From assembly GCA_000697355.1 (NCBI GenBank), contig JNEN01001246.1:1-64000 (forward strand): a DNA stretch of 64,000 bases. Reading direction: 5' to 3'. This DNA is from Syncephalastrum monosporum B8922 (lineage: Eukaryota; Mucoromycota; Mucoromycetes; Mucorales; Syncephalastraceae). This document shows positions 32,951 through 45,049 of this stretch, in pieces (positions within the stretch are counted from its first letter, which is position 1; every line of letters starts with the position of its first letter). A program made the position numbers and the translations under genes. The notes under the pieces are model-generated. The model saw only the letters and a program-made list of their open reading frames with translations, was not told the origin of the DNA and searched no databases.

Positions 32951-34879
32951 CTACAGATCACAGGTGGCCGCGGCACTGCCACTCGTTTCCGGCCCTGGGC
33001 CGGCAAACACCTTTTGCAGACTGAAAAACGTACTGGCCACCATGATGGCTAGGCCAAAGATCAGACATGCCCAGTGCGGTATTTTCGAATAATGCCAGAT
33101 GGACCCTGTCGCGAGCTTGAGATAGCACAGCGGCGGCAGTATGTAGGCCAGTGCGGTGGCGGAGAAGCCGCCTGTCAGCTCGAGGACGATGCCGAGGTTG
33201 CACGTGAGCAGCGACACGGTCAAGGCGATGAGAATGAGCGCGGTCGTGATGGCAAAATGGCGAATCACATCAAACGCGGCTGTCGGCCAGAAAAAAGTCT
33301 CGAGGACCTCACGGCAGACAAACGCCTCGAGCGGTATCGTCGTAAACATGTTGAGACCGAACGCGAGACGTGCCACGTTGATAAAGATATTGTCGGAAGG
33401 GAAGTTATTGAGGATGTTGCCGGCTGTCTTGTCGGTGAAAACGAGGTAGCCCGAGACGGCCAGAGTCATGCAGGTCACAAACGAGATGAACATGCTCCAG
33501 TGCGTCACCACCGCGAAGCGGTTCAGTGACGGCTGCTTGAGGGATCCAAAGATGAGGAAGCTGTTGTGGTGACACACAAAAGCTACACACAGAGAGGATG
33601 AGCCTTTGTCTATGCTAGCCGGCATACCCAACATCCCCATTTCCTTTCTGCTTACCAAAACTGATGACGGCAATGGCCTGGATGACTTCGTCGTTGACAA
33701 AGGTGAAGCGCTGGTCGGGCGAGCCGCGGATCTCGGCCGGCATGCGTGGGCCTTCGATGGCCACGCTGACAATGATGACGAAAATGGCAATCAGGGCCAG
33801 GGCACTCGTCTTGGCCAACTTGCTGATGTCTCGGTAGAGAGACAAGGGGTATGATACAAAAAGGGTGAAAAAGGTGATGCACAGGCGGCGGTTGGCAAAG
33901 AGCCATACCACGGGCATTTGGTCGATGGAAGGCACAAGCGACTTGATCACGTGCGGAATCGTATCCCCTGGACAGACAGACACTTCAGAAACATGAAACA
34001 CGCTTATTTATCTCCTCCACTTACCGAGAATGACACAGTATGCGCACATACCTAGCATGTACACGCACACATAATAGGTTCAATAAACTGTGATGACCCG
34101 TTTTATCCACCATGCACTGTTTGCTTACCTCCGAAGCCAAAGGCAAACTGAAAGATGGAAATGGCAATGAGACCGGCGCGACCAAAGGCAAACTCGAGCA
34201 AGTCCTGGTAAGTGGCACGACCGGCCAGCTTTCCGTTGTGCATCAAGAGACGCACTGTCCAATCTGGGATAGAAAAAAGAAAAGTCAGCTTCCCGTCGAT
34301 CCCTTTTCCATCCAGATCACTACTCACCGACCACGACAGTCAAGGCGATCAACAGGATCAGACCCATACCAAAGCCCTAGGACAATGACAGTCAGCCTGC
34401 CGTTCTGAAACAATAATACACCACTTACAGCCTCTTTGAATGAGAATGGCAGACCAATGATGCCTGCACCAATGATACTGTTGGCCATGTTCAGCTAGAC
34501 ATGATGAAAGTTAATTACCATGCACGAGTGCGGGGTATCAGGAGAGATACTAATGAAATAATAATACTAGCTGGAAAAAAAAACTTACGAAGCTAGCGAA
34601 AATAGTGCCGCCTTCGGTGGGTAATCGGTAAAAAAGCGGTTTGGGTTCGTCATCTGACAGGCTGGCTTCGTCGTCTTGAATGAGGCGCTGGCGGTCGGTG
34701 GAGGCAGCAGAAGCGTAGAACGGGGTGGATTCGGAATCGTCAATGTCGAGCTGGGCATACTCCGTCGTGGCTGTGGGAGAGTGCACCTGCTCAAGCGAGG
34801 GACGCAGGAGGCCCGCCTGGGGGTCGTCGCCGTCGACGACCTCGTACTTGGCATGGTGACTTGCGGGTGCGGCTGTCAT
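32951..34879 (-). CDS. Amino-acid transporter, AAAP family (Avt/SLC38-like)
   Basis: Eleven-transmembrane amino-acid permease of the AAAP family; fungal members move neutral amino acids across the vacuole membrane. A charged N-terminal tail of about 90 residues (MTAAPASHHAKYEVV ... LSDDEPKPLFYRLP) leads into TM1 with the family signature SIIGAGIIGLPFSFKEAG. Later segments include FQFAFGFGAMCAYCVILG, ITFFTLFVSYPLSLYRDI, VISFAFVCHHNSFLIFGSL and ALAYILPPLCYLKLATGS. About six introns; the frame is continuous across them. The start at 34879 puts a normal cytosolic tail in front; an in-frame ATG at 34915 would add 12 residues. Avt7/SLC38A11-like by length, but vacuolar or plasma-membrane placement is not determined. 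Confidence 0.92.
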
Positions 34880-35613
34880 GACGCATATGTATGAATTATG
34901 AACAAGATGCAACAATCAGCATACGACACAAGACAGAACGCGGCACACACTCTATACAATAAGGCTGTGTACTGTGTGTCTCTTCTTCTTCGAGTGGTAA
35001 AGCGTTTGTCTCTCTCTCCTTTTTTGGTTTTTTTTGGCCGACTTGTTCCGTTCAAAAGGTAGAGATGAGGAAAAGGGAAGAAAGGAAACAGAAGAAACAG
35101 CAGAAGAAAAATGAGGGCGAATCATACAAGGCGCGGCGCGGGCATGATGGAGCCTTTTTTTTCTGCTCTGCTGAGTTTCCATGACGACATGGTTTCCCAT
35201 TATGGATCGTTTCACGCCAGCAGAGCGGGGAGAGAGAGACACACACAGAGAGAGAGGGAGGGAGGTGATCTCGCTACGCGCGCACCAACCTGCTGCGAAC
35301 TAGGTTCCGTAGGGTTTTACAGCTTATGTCTGTGCTGCCATGCTTGTCTCATTGTCCAACCGGAATAATCTTACCCAAAAATCTGTAAATCTTATATGCT
35401 GCAGGAGTTTTTCTTATCTGTTCTATCCATTGTTCTTTTTCCTGCCGACTCGGACACAAACCAAAAAAAAAAAAAAATGATACAAAAAAAAAAAAAAAAT
35501 GATAAAAAAAAAAAAAAAAATAGAAAAGAATAACAAAAGAAATTCAGGTCATATACAGGGTGCAAGCTTCATGTGCTTACTCAATGATCTATTGTACTAC
35601 ACTATCGCTCCCC
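34880..35613. other. Intergenic with poly-A/TGAT repeat
   Basis: Upstream of the transporter and downstream of the TPR gene, both on the minus strand. It contains purine/pyrimidine-rich tracts (35020-35115, 35225-35265) and the A-rich repeat listed separately. No gene seen. Confidence 0.55.
35464..35522 (+). repeat. (A)n-TGAT short tandem repeat
   Basis: Three successive A14-A17 runs separated by TGATAC or TGAT. It lies just past the stop of the TPR gene on that gene's strand, where it reads as T-rich. Confidence 0.8.
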
Positions 35614-37308
35614 TTAAAAAAACTCGTCGTTTACCCACTCCACAAACTCCTCGTCGAGGATTTCGCTGTCTTCTGCGATATTCCCAAACAATTCGTTCGT
35701 GCCACCCCGTTTGACCCACGTATTCAGGATTTTGGTAGCCTCAGCTTGTTTGCCCGGCACATCCGCCCACGCTTCCAGCGCCCACGTACTCATGGCCCAG
35801 CCAATCCAGCCATGCATCAGATCCTGGCGGTCCGTCTCGACCGCGAGTTTGTAGTAGAACTCGGCATTCTTGAGCAACTGGGCCTGGTTGCGCTCGGCCA
35901 CGGGCAAGTCGAGGGTGCTTCGCATCATGCTCAGGTCACCCAGCTTGTTGATGATCCCGAGGTTCTTGGGCTCGATCGCGAGTGCTTCCTTGTACGATTT
36001 GTCCGCCTTGGACAGGATCTGCCACACGTCTTTGGAGAGCGGGCCGTCCTGGCGTGTGCACGCGTCGCCGTACGCCATCAGGATGTCGCCCCGGTCGCAG
36101 AGCGCCTCCACGTGTCGCGGCTCGCGCGCGAGCACCGCGTCCAGACGCTCCACCGCCACATTGTACAGCTGGTGGTCGACCTTGCTCGACGCGATCAGGG
36201 TGCGGTCGCCCAGGGCGGCAAAGGACTGGGCTTCCTTCAGATGGATCTGGATCCGCGCGTGGCAATACTCCTTGGTATCGTGTTGGTCGGTCGGCACGGT
36301 CGAGAGCCATTTCTCGGCTGTGGCGAGCTGCGTGCGTGCCTTGCTGAACATGTTGACAGACGTCTGGAACGAGGCGAGCATCGAGGCCATCGTGGTCAGC
36401 GTATCGCCGAGACAGACCAGTGTCTCGATGAGTGAGTACACCGTGGTAGGCTCGACCTCAGTGACCGTCATTTCTTCGTTGTCCTCGTTGCTCGTAGTAG
36501 GCGCAGCCGTAGCCGTGGGGTCGGAAGGTGGTGCGTCGGAAGGCGCGCTTGCTTCCGGTACAGCCTCCGGCGCAGGCGTCTCTTCGTGGACGTGTTGCTG
36601 ATTCTTGTATTCGTTCTCTTGGTCGGCGTAGACGCTTTCAAAGAGCTCAATGGCTTCCTGCAGAGCTGTACAATAGAGGATTCACATGAGAAAAGGCAAC
36701 AGCCCGTCCAAGCTTTTTTTTTTCTCTGTCTGTCTTTACTTACCCATAGCGGACTGGCTGTATGAGTTTTCGATCTCGCTGCTTTCCTGCAGGATTTCGG
36801 AACGCATATGCAAGGCCTGAGCCAGGTTGAATTGGGCATCCGTCTTGCCGCGCTCGAGCTTGAGAACCTGTCGAAACTTGGCAATGGCCTCATCGAGTTG
36901 CTTAATCTTTTCGTCGGCGGGTGTGTGCGCCGGCAAAAGACCCACGAGAATATAAAGTACGCGACCCCTAGTATATTGCGCGTGTGCGTGTGTAAGCTGA
37001 ATATGTTCCATACGCACACCCTCATTGACATGTACCAGTTGTAGAGGCAGTCGGCATCGTCTGATTTCAGTGCATAGGCTTGGCCGTATTGCGTAGCAGC
37101 GCGTCCATAATAGTGCACCGCCCGCTCGCCTGTCCCATAGCGCTCACCTTGCTCTTCACTGTCAATGCCAGCTACAAGACGGAATGAGTCATTGGCAAAA
37201 CAGAGGAGTTCTTTTTTTACCTTCGATAAAGTCGTCAAACGTCTCTGGGGCTTTGGACTTCTTTTTCGACTTTGGTTTGGGCAGTGGACGTCGTGGTGTG
37301 GGTGGCAT
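35614..37308 (-). CDS. Tetratricopeptide-repeat protein
   Basis: About 500 residues in roughly four exons. A basic start (MPPTPRRPLPKPKSKKKSK) is followed by FDDFIEAGIDSEEQGERY and several TPR-like helical pairs: RAVHYYGRAATQYGQAYAL, EAIAKFRQVLKLERGKTDAQ, NVAVERLDAVLAREPRHVEAL, KSYKEALAIEPKNLGI, YYKLAVETDRQDLMHGWIG. An acidic low-complexity spacer (EETPAPEAVPEASAPSD) divides them. The C-terminus EFVEWVNDEFF is acidic/aromatic. The Lys-rich head could be a nuclear signal. It has the general build of fungal TPR proteins such as the Ett1/Nro1 group, but I cannot confirm that. No enzymatic motif. Confidence 0.85.
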
Positions 37309-37708
37309 GAAAGTGATATATGAAATGAAAAATGAGGATTTTGAGTGGCTGATGTCTTCTAAAATTCACATCTTTTTTTATGCACACGCCGCACGCTTAT
37401 CTCGAATTAGGACGCACATCTCTTACAGTTGCATACATAGAAACTTGACGCATATGGAGAAGTTACAGAACAAGCTATCTAGTCGAGCTCTATAGCAGCA
37501 TATGGCATACATACCATTTACAGCTGCATTTCTGATGTTTTGGACACGTCCATCTTTGCCGCTGTCAGCTTAAAGAACCGGGGCTTACTGTATTGAATAT
37601 ACAGACTAGTATAGCAGAATTTAATAATGTTAAGCAGCGAGATTATAAAGGGACAATAAATGTGTGGGGTAGGACGGTACTCGGGTTAGGAAAAAAGAAA
37701 GAAGGCAT
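37309..37708. other. Intergenic, 400 bp
   Basis: Between the TPR gene start and the syntaxin stop, both minus strand. A/T-rich; no gene or repeat recognised. Confidence 0.5.
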
Positions 37709-38997
37709 CTATGGGTTGTCTCCAACACCCTATAAAAAGAAGGATAAGAGTCAGTACCCTGACGCCAGCCATGTCGCCAAGCTTTTCTATTTTTACCTTG
37801 TGGTTAAAGCCGAACCACCAGACAAGAATTGCAATGACCACGCAAAGAATAATGACAATGACGAGGCAGCACCATTTTTTCTATGTCTCCTGTCAGCGGA
37901 CGCACAGCCTTTGAAATGCCCAAACTTACGTGACGCGTAGCACGGGCAGATTGGATGGCACGATCCACAAAAGTGGTACCACGATGGATGTCTTGGGCCG
38001 TCTGCTCTGCGTGCTGATCGATTTGAACCATGACTTCGCCTTGGCGTTCGACCAGCATCTCCATGTCCTGGAAAAGTTGATGCAGTTCCTAGGGGACGGG
38101 TAGAATATGTTAATTGTGCATATATATGTGGGCCTGTGCGTTTTACGCTAGATAAATCATACCAGGAGCGTCTTCTCAATGCGTTTGATATCATCGTGTC
38201 GGGTTTGGACTTCGGAGAGAACGGCTCTGGCCTGGCTTTGTCTACCGGCTTGCAAGAGCTGGAATAGTCCAAGTCAAAAGGTAACATGAGTATACTTTTA
38301 AAAAAGAGGTCTTTCTCATGGACTCACGGATTGCGAAAAGAGTTGGTTGGACTGATCCGAGTCAATGATATCATTCACTTCTTGGGGAGTCGCCTCCGGT
38401 TTGACTAGTTTTGTCGTAAGTTTCTTCTATCTGGTAACTGAAAAGGTAGATAGCATGGAAACATACCAATCCGGATTTGACGTTCGACGCGCTGCCGGTA
38501 CTTTTGGTCATAGAGCGTCTCGATTTCTTGGTAACGGCGGATGGTCTCGACGAATCGCTTTCTCACGGCATCCAACTACAACCGGCCGCCAAACCCTGTG
38601 AGTCCTCCAAAAAACACACACGTGTTGACATCGACGTCGATTTCCTTACATGCGTTTGACGCATCTGTGCCTCGGACGGCGTCTGTGCTGTGGCGGCTTG
38701 CAGGTCTATACGCGAAAAAATAAAATCAGCCTTGCTTTTATAACGTTCGACTGGGAAGCGTACTCTGCAAACGGTCTTTGATTTCCGCATTCTGCTTGCG
38801 TGTGATGGACTGGACGCGCTCGAGCTCACGTGCAATCTGAGACGACTGCTGCTCGTTCAAACTGCCGAGGGCCGAGTTGTGCAGGCCGTCGATGGCGTCG
38901 AGGTGTTGGTTGACCTGAGCAATCTCGTGCTTGATTTCTTCGATCTAAAATAAAATACAATAAACTAAGCGGTTGCACAATACGTTTTTTAAACCGA

Positions 38998-39028
<31 letters not shown>

Positions 39029-39679
39029 TGTGTGTGTGTGTGTGTATATATGTATGGGGGGGGGTGATCTACGCACCTCTGACAGAAATCCTTGAAAGGT
39101 ATTCAAGTCGGTAGGCACGGGTGTCCGGGGCTGCAGCTCGTAGGCGTTGCCATGGTGCTGAGGGGGTGGAGGAGGCGGATAGGCAGCCTGAGGCGACTGC
39201 GGGCGTGCAAACGGGTTTGTGTCTTCAGAACGGCGTACGACGGGTGAAGGTGTGCGACGAAAACCGGTGGGCATGCGCGGTGGGCCAAAGTCATCGCTGA
39301 GAGTAGAATAGGGCATCGATTGTTTACTATCATTGCCCTGATACAGGGTTGCATGAAAAGAACGTACCTGCTGCCTCTACCTTCGAAGGAGTCCTATATG
39401 GATAGACCATCCGTTATTATCTCTACTTTTTGGTTCTGTTGTTTTATCCCTAGCGGTGACACAAATGAGGTACAGACATAAAGTCCATCCCATGTGCCCG
39501 AGCAAGAAGTAAAAGGAGCATGGAAAAGAGGGAAAACGAGAAGAAAGAGCAAATTTATCTACTGCTCCATTTTTCCTTTTTCTCGAGCCCCTGTGTCTTG
39601 TCTGAAGGCGACAAGTAAATAGAAGAAAGAAACATACCCTGAGTTCGTCGGTTCTGTCTCTGCCGTAAGAAAAAGACAT
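37709..39679 (-). CDS. SSO1: Syntaxin, plasma-membrane type (Sso1-like Qa-SNARE)
   Basis: t-SNARE for exocytosis. Two small 5' exons code MSFSYGRDRTDELR and DSFEGRGS, then a Pro-rich linker (SDDFGPPRMPTGFRRTP). The Habc bundle follows (EIKHEIAQVNQHLDAIDGLH, KRFVETIRRYQEIETLYDQK), then the linker EATPQEVNDIIDSDQ. The SNARE helix is ELHQLFQDMEMLVERQGEVM with the ionic-layer Gln, ending in VDRAIQSARATRKKWCC. A single tail anchor (VIVIILCVVIAILVWWFGF) and a short tail NHKGVGDNP close it. The last exon is short, after an intron at about 37716-37777. I chose 39679 because it gives a normal N-terminus; starting at 39316 would leave the conserved SDDFGPP without its upstream exons. About eight introns. 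Confidence 0.9.
39003..39064 (+). repeat. Compound GA/GT microsatellite and G-run inside a syntaxin intron
   Basis: (GA)12, (GT)9, a TATA-type linker and a G9 run, all within the intron of about 38946-39076. On the sense strand of the gene it is a long CA/CT pyrimidine tract followed by an acceptor, so it can act as a polypyrimidine tract whose length is likely variable. Confidence 0.85.
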
Positions 39680-40145
39680 GAGAAGAGATGGCAGAGGAAA
39701 CGAATGAAGAGAGAAATGAAGTGGATGGGATGTAAAAGAACGGAGCGGGTTCAAAAGGGACGTGTGCCAAGCACCAAGCCAGAGTTTGAGGGACAGAGAG
39801 AGAGAAGTGCGACTGATTGAAAACGGGGATTATCCCCGCCCAAAAAAAAAAGTAGCACTAAAGAGGATCGACGCACATATGAACTAGAAACACACACACA
39901 CAAAAAAAAAAAAAAAGCCAAATGCAGAGCGATGACGTTACGCCCGCCTTCCACATCCGTGCGCAACCGCATAGCACGATCAACAATGCCAAATTCGACC
40001 TTCCCATCCATCCAGTAATGATGACGATGATATGATGATTATATATGAGTGAAAAAAAAAGAAACAACAACTGCAAGCAGAAAAAAGGACAACAATGGAC
40101 GATATACATCTTTCTCTAGATACTTAAAATAGACACAATGTCTAT
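39680..40145. other. Intergenic, 466 bp
   Basis: Upstream of syntaxin. It contains poly-A tracts (39841-39852, 39901-39917) and an alternating CA stretch near 39890. No gene recognised. Confidence 0.5.
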
Positions 40146-40978
40146 TTACGAACGTTTCTTGGCAGCAGCAGCAGCCGAAGAGGACGAGGCAGCAGCGGCG
40201 CGCTGTCGCTTCAGGGCATCGTCGACGTGGCGACGCATGTTCTCTCGCTTGTCCTTTTCCATCAGGACCGAGTCCTTGAGCATACCGTGGAAACCAAAGT
40301 AGATACCAAACATCATGGACACACAGATGTTGGCAATGGTCAGCCAAAACAGGATCCACTTGCCCTGGATGGCACCTGCCAGCAGCCAAGCCAGAAAGTC
40401 CACGCGCGTCGGGTACAGCTTGATCAGCACGTAAATAAGGAAGTTTTCACCGAGATCCCAAGCGGTCGTCAGGAGATGGAGCCAGATACCAGGACGCACG
40501 AATTGGGGCGCGTTGCGGAAACCATAGTAAGTCATCAGACACAGAGGCAGGGTACGGCTCAGCAGGAAACCGCAGTCGTAGAACAGCATGGACAGGTAGG
40601 CGAGGCGGCCCTTGGCACCGTAACCCGACAGAAAGTTGTACACGTCCTCGGGTCCTTGCGGGTAATAGTATTCCATCACGTCCAGCGTCTCGCGTCCGTC
40701 CGAGTCCAGCTGCGCATTCGGGTTGACGATCTACAGAGCACAAGGATGTCAGGCTATCAGGCTATGTGTCTCGATGGTCTGTATGTCTGTGTGTATGTTT
40801 ACGTCTTGCTATTGCTTTTTCTTACCTGAGCATATTGGTAGATGCGATCCAGACAGATCTTGGTAAGAATGGCGGTCAGGATGAGAAGGCGCGGCTTGCT
40901 CATGTGCTTGCCGACCGCCTCGGTCAGACCAGGGAAGGGATCGAGTCGGATGCTCTTCACACTTTCAGGAATCTTCAT
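40146..40978 (-). CDS. Multi-pass membrane protein, unrecognised
   Basis: Two exons (intron about 40733-40827) give about 245 residues. The N-terminus is cytosolic and basic (MKIPESVKSIRLDPF), then membrane-like stretches: LLILTAILTKICLDRIYQY, LAYLSMLFYDCGFLL, IWLHLLTTAWDLGENFLIYV, FLAWLLAGAIQGKWILFWL, TIANICVSMMFGIYFG. The tail is basic and coiled (KDKRENMRRHVDDALKRQRA), then Ala/Ser-rich, ending KKRS. About four transmembrane helices. Asp/Glu residues inside the helices (FYDCG, WDLGEN) could line a pocket. I do not recognise the family. The upstream ATG at 41059 is separate from the main initiation context. Confidence 0.8.
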
Positions 40979-41437
40979 CGCGTTGCGGGGGTGGGGGGGG
41001 GAGAGGAAGAAAAGAAGAAAAACGTGGGCGACGACACTCCGCGAACCATTCGGTTTCAACTTCTGCCGATCTCATTGCAAATATAAATTAAGGATAAAAA
41101 ATAAGGTAGATAATACAATTCAACAACTCCCGCTCTTTTGGTTCGTGTCTCTCTCTCTCTCTCTTTTCCTCCTATATTCTTGCCAGTCCATACAAAAAAA
41201 AAAAAAACGATGTGCTATTTGTGGTGTTTGTGTTTGTGCGCGTGCGCGTGTGCTGTGTCATGTGTACGTATGTATGTATAGGTTATGTGCGGGTCGTTGG
41301 GTGTGATCTCTTCGTAAAAGTGTCAGATGGACGGGTAGACGTGTTATGTAAAGGAGTCGCGAAACGAAACAGGAAGAAGAGACGGGACAGAGAGAGAGAG
41401 AGAGAGAGAAAGAGGACGGACGAAAATACAAGGATCA
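40979..41437. other. Intergenic with (CT)n and (GA)n repeats
   Basis: Contains a CT run at 41146-41164, a GT/CG-rich alternating stretch at 41220-41265 (candidate Z-DNA, only by sequence), and a GA run at 41388-41410. Two same-strand genes flank it. Confidence 0.55.
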
Positions 41438-42782
41438 TTATTCAGAAGAATAGCCGAACTGGCGAAGCTCCTCGCATGACTTGAGAGGCGTTTTCAGAAT
41501 GCGCTGGTACTCTTCTTCGTTGCGGCCAATGCCCCAGAAACCGCTGGCCGCGGTGAGCTGCGAGTGGCGAAGACGCTTTTCACCTGTGCACGCGTTCTGC
41601 AGGCCCCGCACCATCTCGAGCTCGACCTGCTGCTCGACCTTGGAGAGTTTGTACCGGTCCGCGCTGGCTGAACGAAAGGCGGAGGGATTGACATAGTACG
41701 GCACGTGGTGGGCGTTGGTCTGGCGCATTTCATAAAACTTGGGGGTTTGGCGGAGCGAAAAGAGCGGGTCGGTGTCGGTGAACAGGCCGGACAGGAGGGA
41801 GTAGACAAACAGGACAAGCAAGGGCAGGACCTGGACCAGGATAGTCCATGCGTTGCCGTGCGCTTGCTGCTGTTGCTGGCGTGCTCTGAAAAACTGTTGC
41901 TGCTGCTGCTGGGCCGCGCGACGACCTGCGCCTCCGCGGTAGTAAGTGTGCGGCGCAAACCCAGGGCCGACAAACGTTGCGCTGCTGAAGCCCGGCCCGC
42001 CGAAGCCCGTGCCTCCGCCAAAGAACATGTTGAACAGATCCTCCGGTGAGATTTCGTCGCCTCCGAAAGCCGAGCCGCCACCGTACGTCTGGAATCCACT
42101 GAACCCGGACCGTGCCTGGCTGCTGCCACGTTGCTCTGGATCGCCACCGCCTGCGTCGTGGATCGCTCGTTTCTGCGGGTCACTCAGCACCGAGAATGCC
42201 TTGGATATCACTGCATCGCCTTTAGCCATCCGGTCCCATTGCCCACCCTTTCCCAGTCCCGATTTCCTTACATTTGAATGCCTCGTCTGCGCCCGGGGCC
42301 TTGTTTTTGTCTGGATGGAACTGCAACGCAAGCTATCGTGTACAGGCCATACCATGAATGCCGAGGTGAGCTCCCTCTGTTTTCTGCGGCAAAAGACCTT
42401 TCCAACGTACCTTCTTGTATGCCTTCTTAATATGCACTTCTTCGCACGTTTTGTCGAGCGAGAGGACCTTGTAGTAATCGGTGCCGCACGAGAGAATGCG
42501 CTTGACGGCAGCGACCTGATCCGGGTTATACTTTTTCTCGTCATTAGAAGCTGCCGCTTGCTGTGTTGTTTGTCTAGGTGTGGCTGGGGTATCTGAAGGG
42601 GCCGAAGCCGGTTGCGCCTCGGCTGTTTTCTCTGCCTTGCGCAAGAACTCCTGAGCCGCTTCGGTTGGGTACAGATTGATGGACTTCTTGGTCAGTCGCA
42701 GGGCTGCAGCGTAGTTGCCGTTGCCGTAATGATTCTTGGCAATCGACAGGCACCGAAGCGCTTCATCTTTGTTCGTCTCCAT
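41438..42782 (-). CDS. ER-anchored J-domain protein, DNAJB12/14 family
   Basis: Hsp70 co-chaperone of ER membrane quality control (Hlj1/DNAJB12 group). An N-terminal helical pair (MDEAL-type: ETNKDEALRCLSIAKNHYG) and a Ser/Ala/Gln spacer precede the J domain: DYYKVLSLDKTCEEVHIKKAYKK, then the catalytic HPD in FHPDKNKAPGADEAFK, and ISKAFSVLSDPQKRAIHD. A Gly/Phe region (FNMFFGGGTGFGGPGF) follows, then Gln-rich text, one transmembrane helix (ILVQVLPLLVLFVYSLLSG) and a luminal DUF1977 domain (FSLRQTPKFYEMRQT, KVEQQVELEMVRGLQ). Three exons; the HPD exon lies between introns at about 42306-42411 and 42212-42270. The size agrees with the family. Confidence 0.93.
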
Positions 42783-44263
42783 TCTCTTCTTTTTTAAGTG
42801 CGGGAAGGGAAGAGTATAAAAACAAAAAGGAAAAACAAGGCAGGGAGAAAAGAGAGATAGGTTTCTCTTACTATTCTTGTCGTGTATTAGGATTCTGAGT
42901 GGGGGAAACAGAAGAAAAGCCCACCCGCCCAATCAACTCGCGGCAACACGACAACCTTTGTGCCCCTCTCTTGCTCTCTTTTCTCTCTCTCTCCGCAAAT
43001 CTAATACCTTATTTTCCCTTTAAAAAAAATAAAAAAAAATATAAGAAAACAGCACGAAACCCACCAATGGAGGATCATTTCATGTTTGAGTATTATATTA
43101 GAAGCACTCTATCTCATTCATTCATTTAGCTTGGATCCTTTGGCATTCCAAGCTGTGACAGCCAAATGTCCTTGTTCGTCAACAGAAAAAGGTGTTAAGA
43201 TCTGGTACTGGTTACACAAACTCGGTTTTCGGATATGTGTTGTGGGCCGGCGCATCTGACAGCCCCACCGTACATTATTTCTCCACGTCATCTGCTATCG
43301 CGATAAGCACCGTCGGTGCTGATGAGGTAAAATGTTCGATTACTACCAAGTGTATCGTTTATAGGCATCGAAACATATTGCTCTCGGGATGGCATATATC
43401 TGGCCGGCAGGTACATTACGTAATGATGCATTATATCTTGTACACTTTTTTTTTATCACGTGTGCTATCTACTGAAAATTTGATTACAATGTTGCGGACC
43501 TACATTTATCTAGGGCAGCTCTAGTATTGAACCAGGCTGCAACCGACCTAGGATGAAGCTGGACATACAATTATGGTTTGCACTACCAGACTACGATCGT
43601 GTACTAGTCTCTTGGAGCCATAGCTTCATCAGGAATTCACTATCTTCCTAGAGTAGTCTTGATATGTTAATGGTAGCCCTTTCAAACCAGCTAAAGCGTA
43701 TGTATGCCTGACTCTACATGGCAACAATATGTCCTTCAAAGCAATTCACCATTAATTGTATGGATGCAAAGGGAAACCGCTCTCCTACTGTATTCTCTTT
43801 TCCTGTAGTCTTTATCGTTTCCTTTATTAATCAACCACTACCAAGGGAGTGTATATAAGTCTGATGAATCTAAGAATATGCGAGAGACATATGTAAGCAT
43901 TATGTTCTGATGGTCGATAATATAGGACATGGCGATATATTAGGGTGTATGTGTGTGTGCGCGCGACCTTGATATTCTCGGAACGACTTGCGTTGCCCAA
44001 CGTTCAAGTTGAAGACGTGTCAAAATTCCCCTTCAAAAGCTCATCAGAGGATCACGTTGTACTATTTTTTTAAAGGCGATATCTGAAAGGACCACATTAG
44101 AGTAAAGTTCTCATACAGCAAAGAAATGCAAAAACTTGAAATCCGCGGTATGAGTACGGGAAGCTTCACCAACCTGGCACAATTCCAAATTTCTTTCTCC
44201 GCTTCTTGACTGAAAGCCACAAAAGCGAACCGAACCTGTCCTCCACTCACATTATCATACGAC
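42783..44263. other. Divergent intergenic region, 1.5 kb
   Basis: Between the J-protein and the EMI1-like gene, which point away from each other. The 42783-43050 part has CT/T-rich promoter-like stretches and an A-run at 43021-43045. 43130-44060 is A/T-rich with no coding frame that I can support; a short GT/CG alternating stretch is at 43950-43965. Confidence 0.5.
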
Positions 44264-44746
44264 ATGAAGGAAGACGCCGGCACCGCTGAATTGTTCAAAG
44301 AGCTCGACGACGAAGCCAAGAATAACTATGCGACATGCAGCATGTCACAGACGTTTGACGCCGTCTGGCAATGCTACAGTACGTCATTTTCCACAATCTA
44401 CAAACAAATACTTGTGCACCCATAGACTGACTCATGGCACTCCACCCCTGACTTATAGCTCTGGGTGCCCAGGCTGTTCATTATTACCGCTACGGCGAAA
44501 AGAAGGACTGCTCAGGTCGATGGGAAGACTTCAAGTTTTGCCTGAAAACCAAGCCAAAATCGAGCGAGGAAGCCGACGTAAGCTTTCAAACAGGCCATTC
44601 GAGCAAAAGAAAGATGGAACTGAATCGATATCGATATTGTTTAGCACATGATCCGGAGGCGGGAACAAGAAAAGGCACGCGCCAAGAGGAAGCAAATCAA
44701 CTCTGAGACGGTTTGGGAAGCAAGAGATATCCCAGGCGTGCCGTGA
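44264..44746 (+). CDS. EMI1: EMI1-like small Cys protein (DUF3128)
   Basis: Three exons (introns 44379-44458 and 44578-44644) give about 110 residues: MKEDAGTAELFKELDDEAK, then Cys-rich VWQCYTALGAQAVHYYRYGEKKDC and WEDFKFCLKTK, then a basic helix and EARDIPGVP. The spacing of YRYG and the paired Cys agrees with the DUF3128/EMI1 family. The Cys pairs could form the disulfide helical hairpin of CHCH-type intermembrane-space proteins. In yeast Emi1 is linked to induction of IME1 and to mitochondrial function; the biochemical role is not known. It converges with the RING gene (303 bp). Confidence 0.85.
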
Positions 44747-45049
44747 AGAGCAAGCGTCCTTTCTTTGCTTTGTATATAGAATATCATCATTTGTAAATGC
44801 AACGGGTAATAAAAAGAAAAAAGGGATAAAAAGGATCAAGAAACAAACGGTAGGCATGGAAGCGGGAAGAGACGGAGGAGCAGGCGGTGATAGTGAGGTA
44901 GTGGTGGTGGAGGAGGACGAGGAGGAGGACAAGGTTGAGCAAAAGGGTAAGGTTAGCTAAGGTTATACGTAGGAAGGGATGCACTAGCCATGATGTCTTG
45001 TTCTTGGTGGATGTTGTTGTTGAGTTGTTATACTTTGTTGTTGTGATTT

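Noticed and set aside
40799..41059. Upstream ATG giving a longer N-terminus for the unknown membrane protein
   Set aside because: The added residues are low-complexity Phe/Leu/Ser and encoded by the purine-rich 5' region; MKIPESV fits better as the start.
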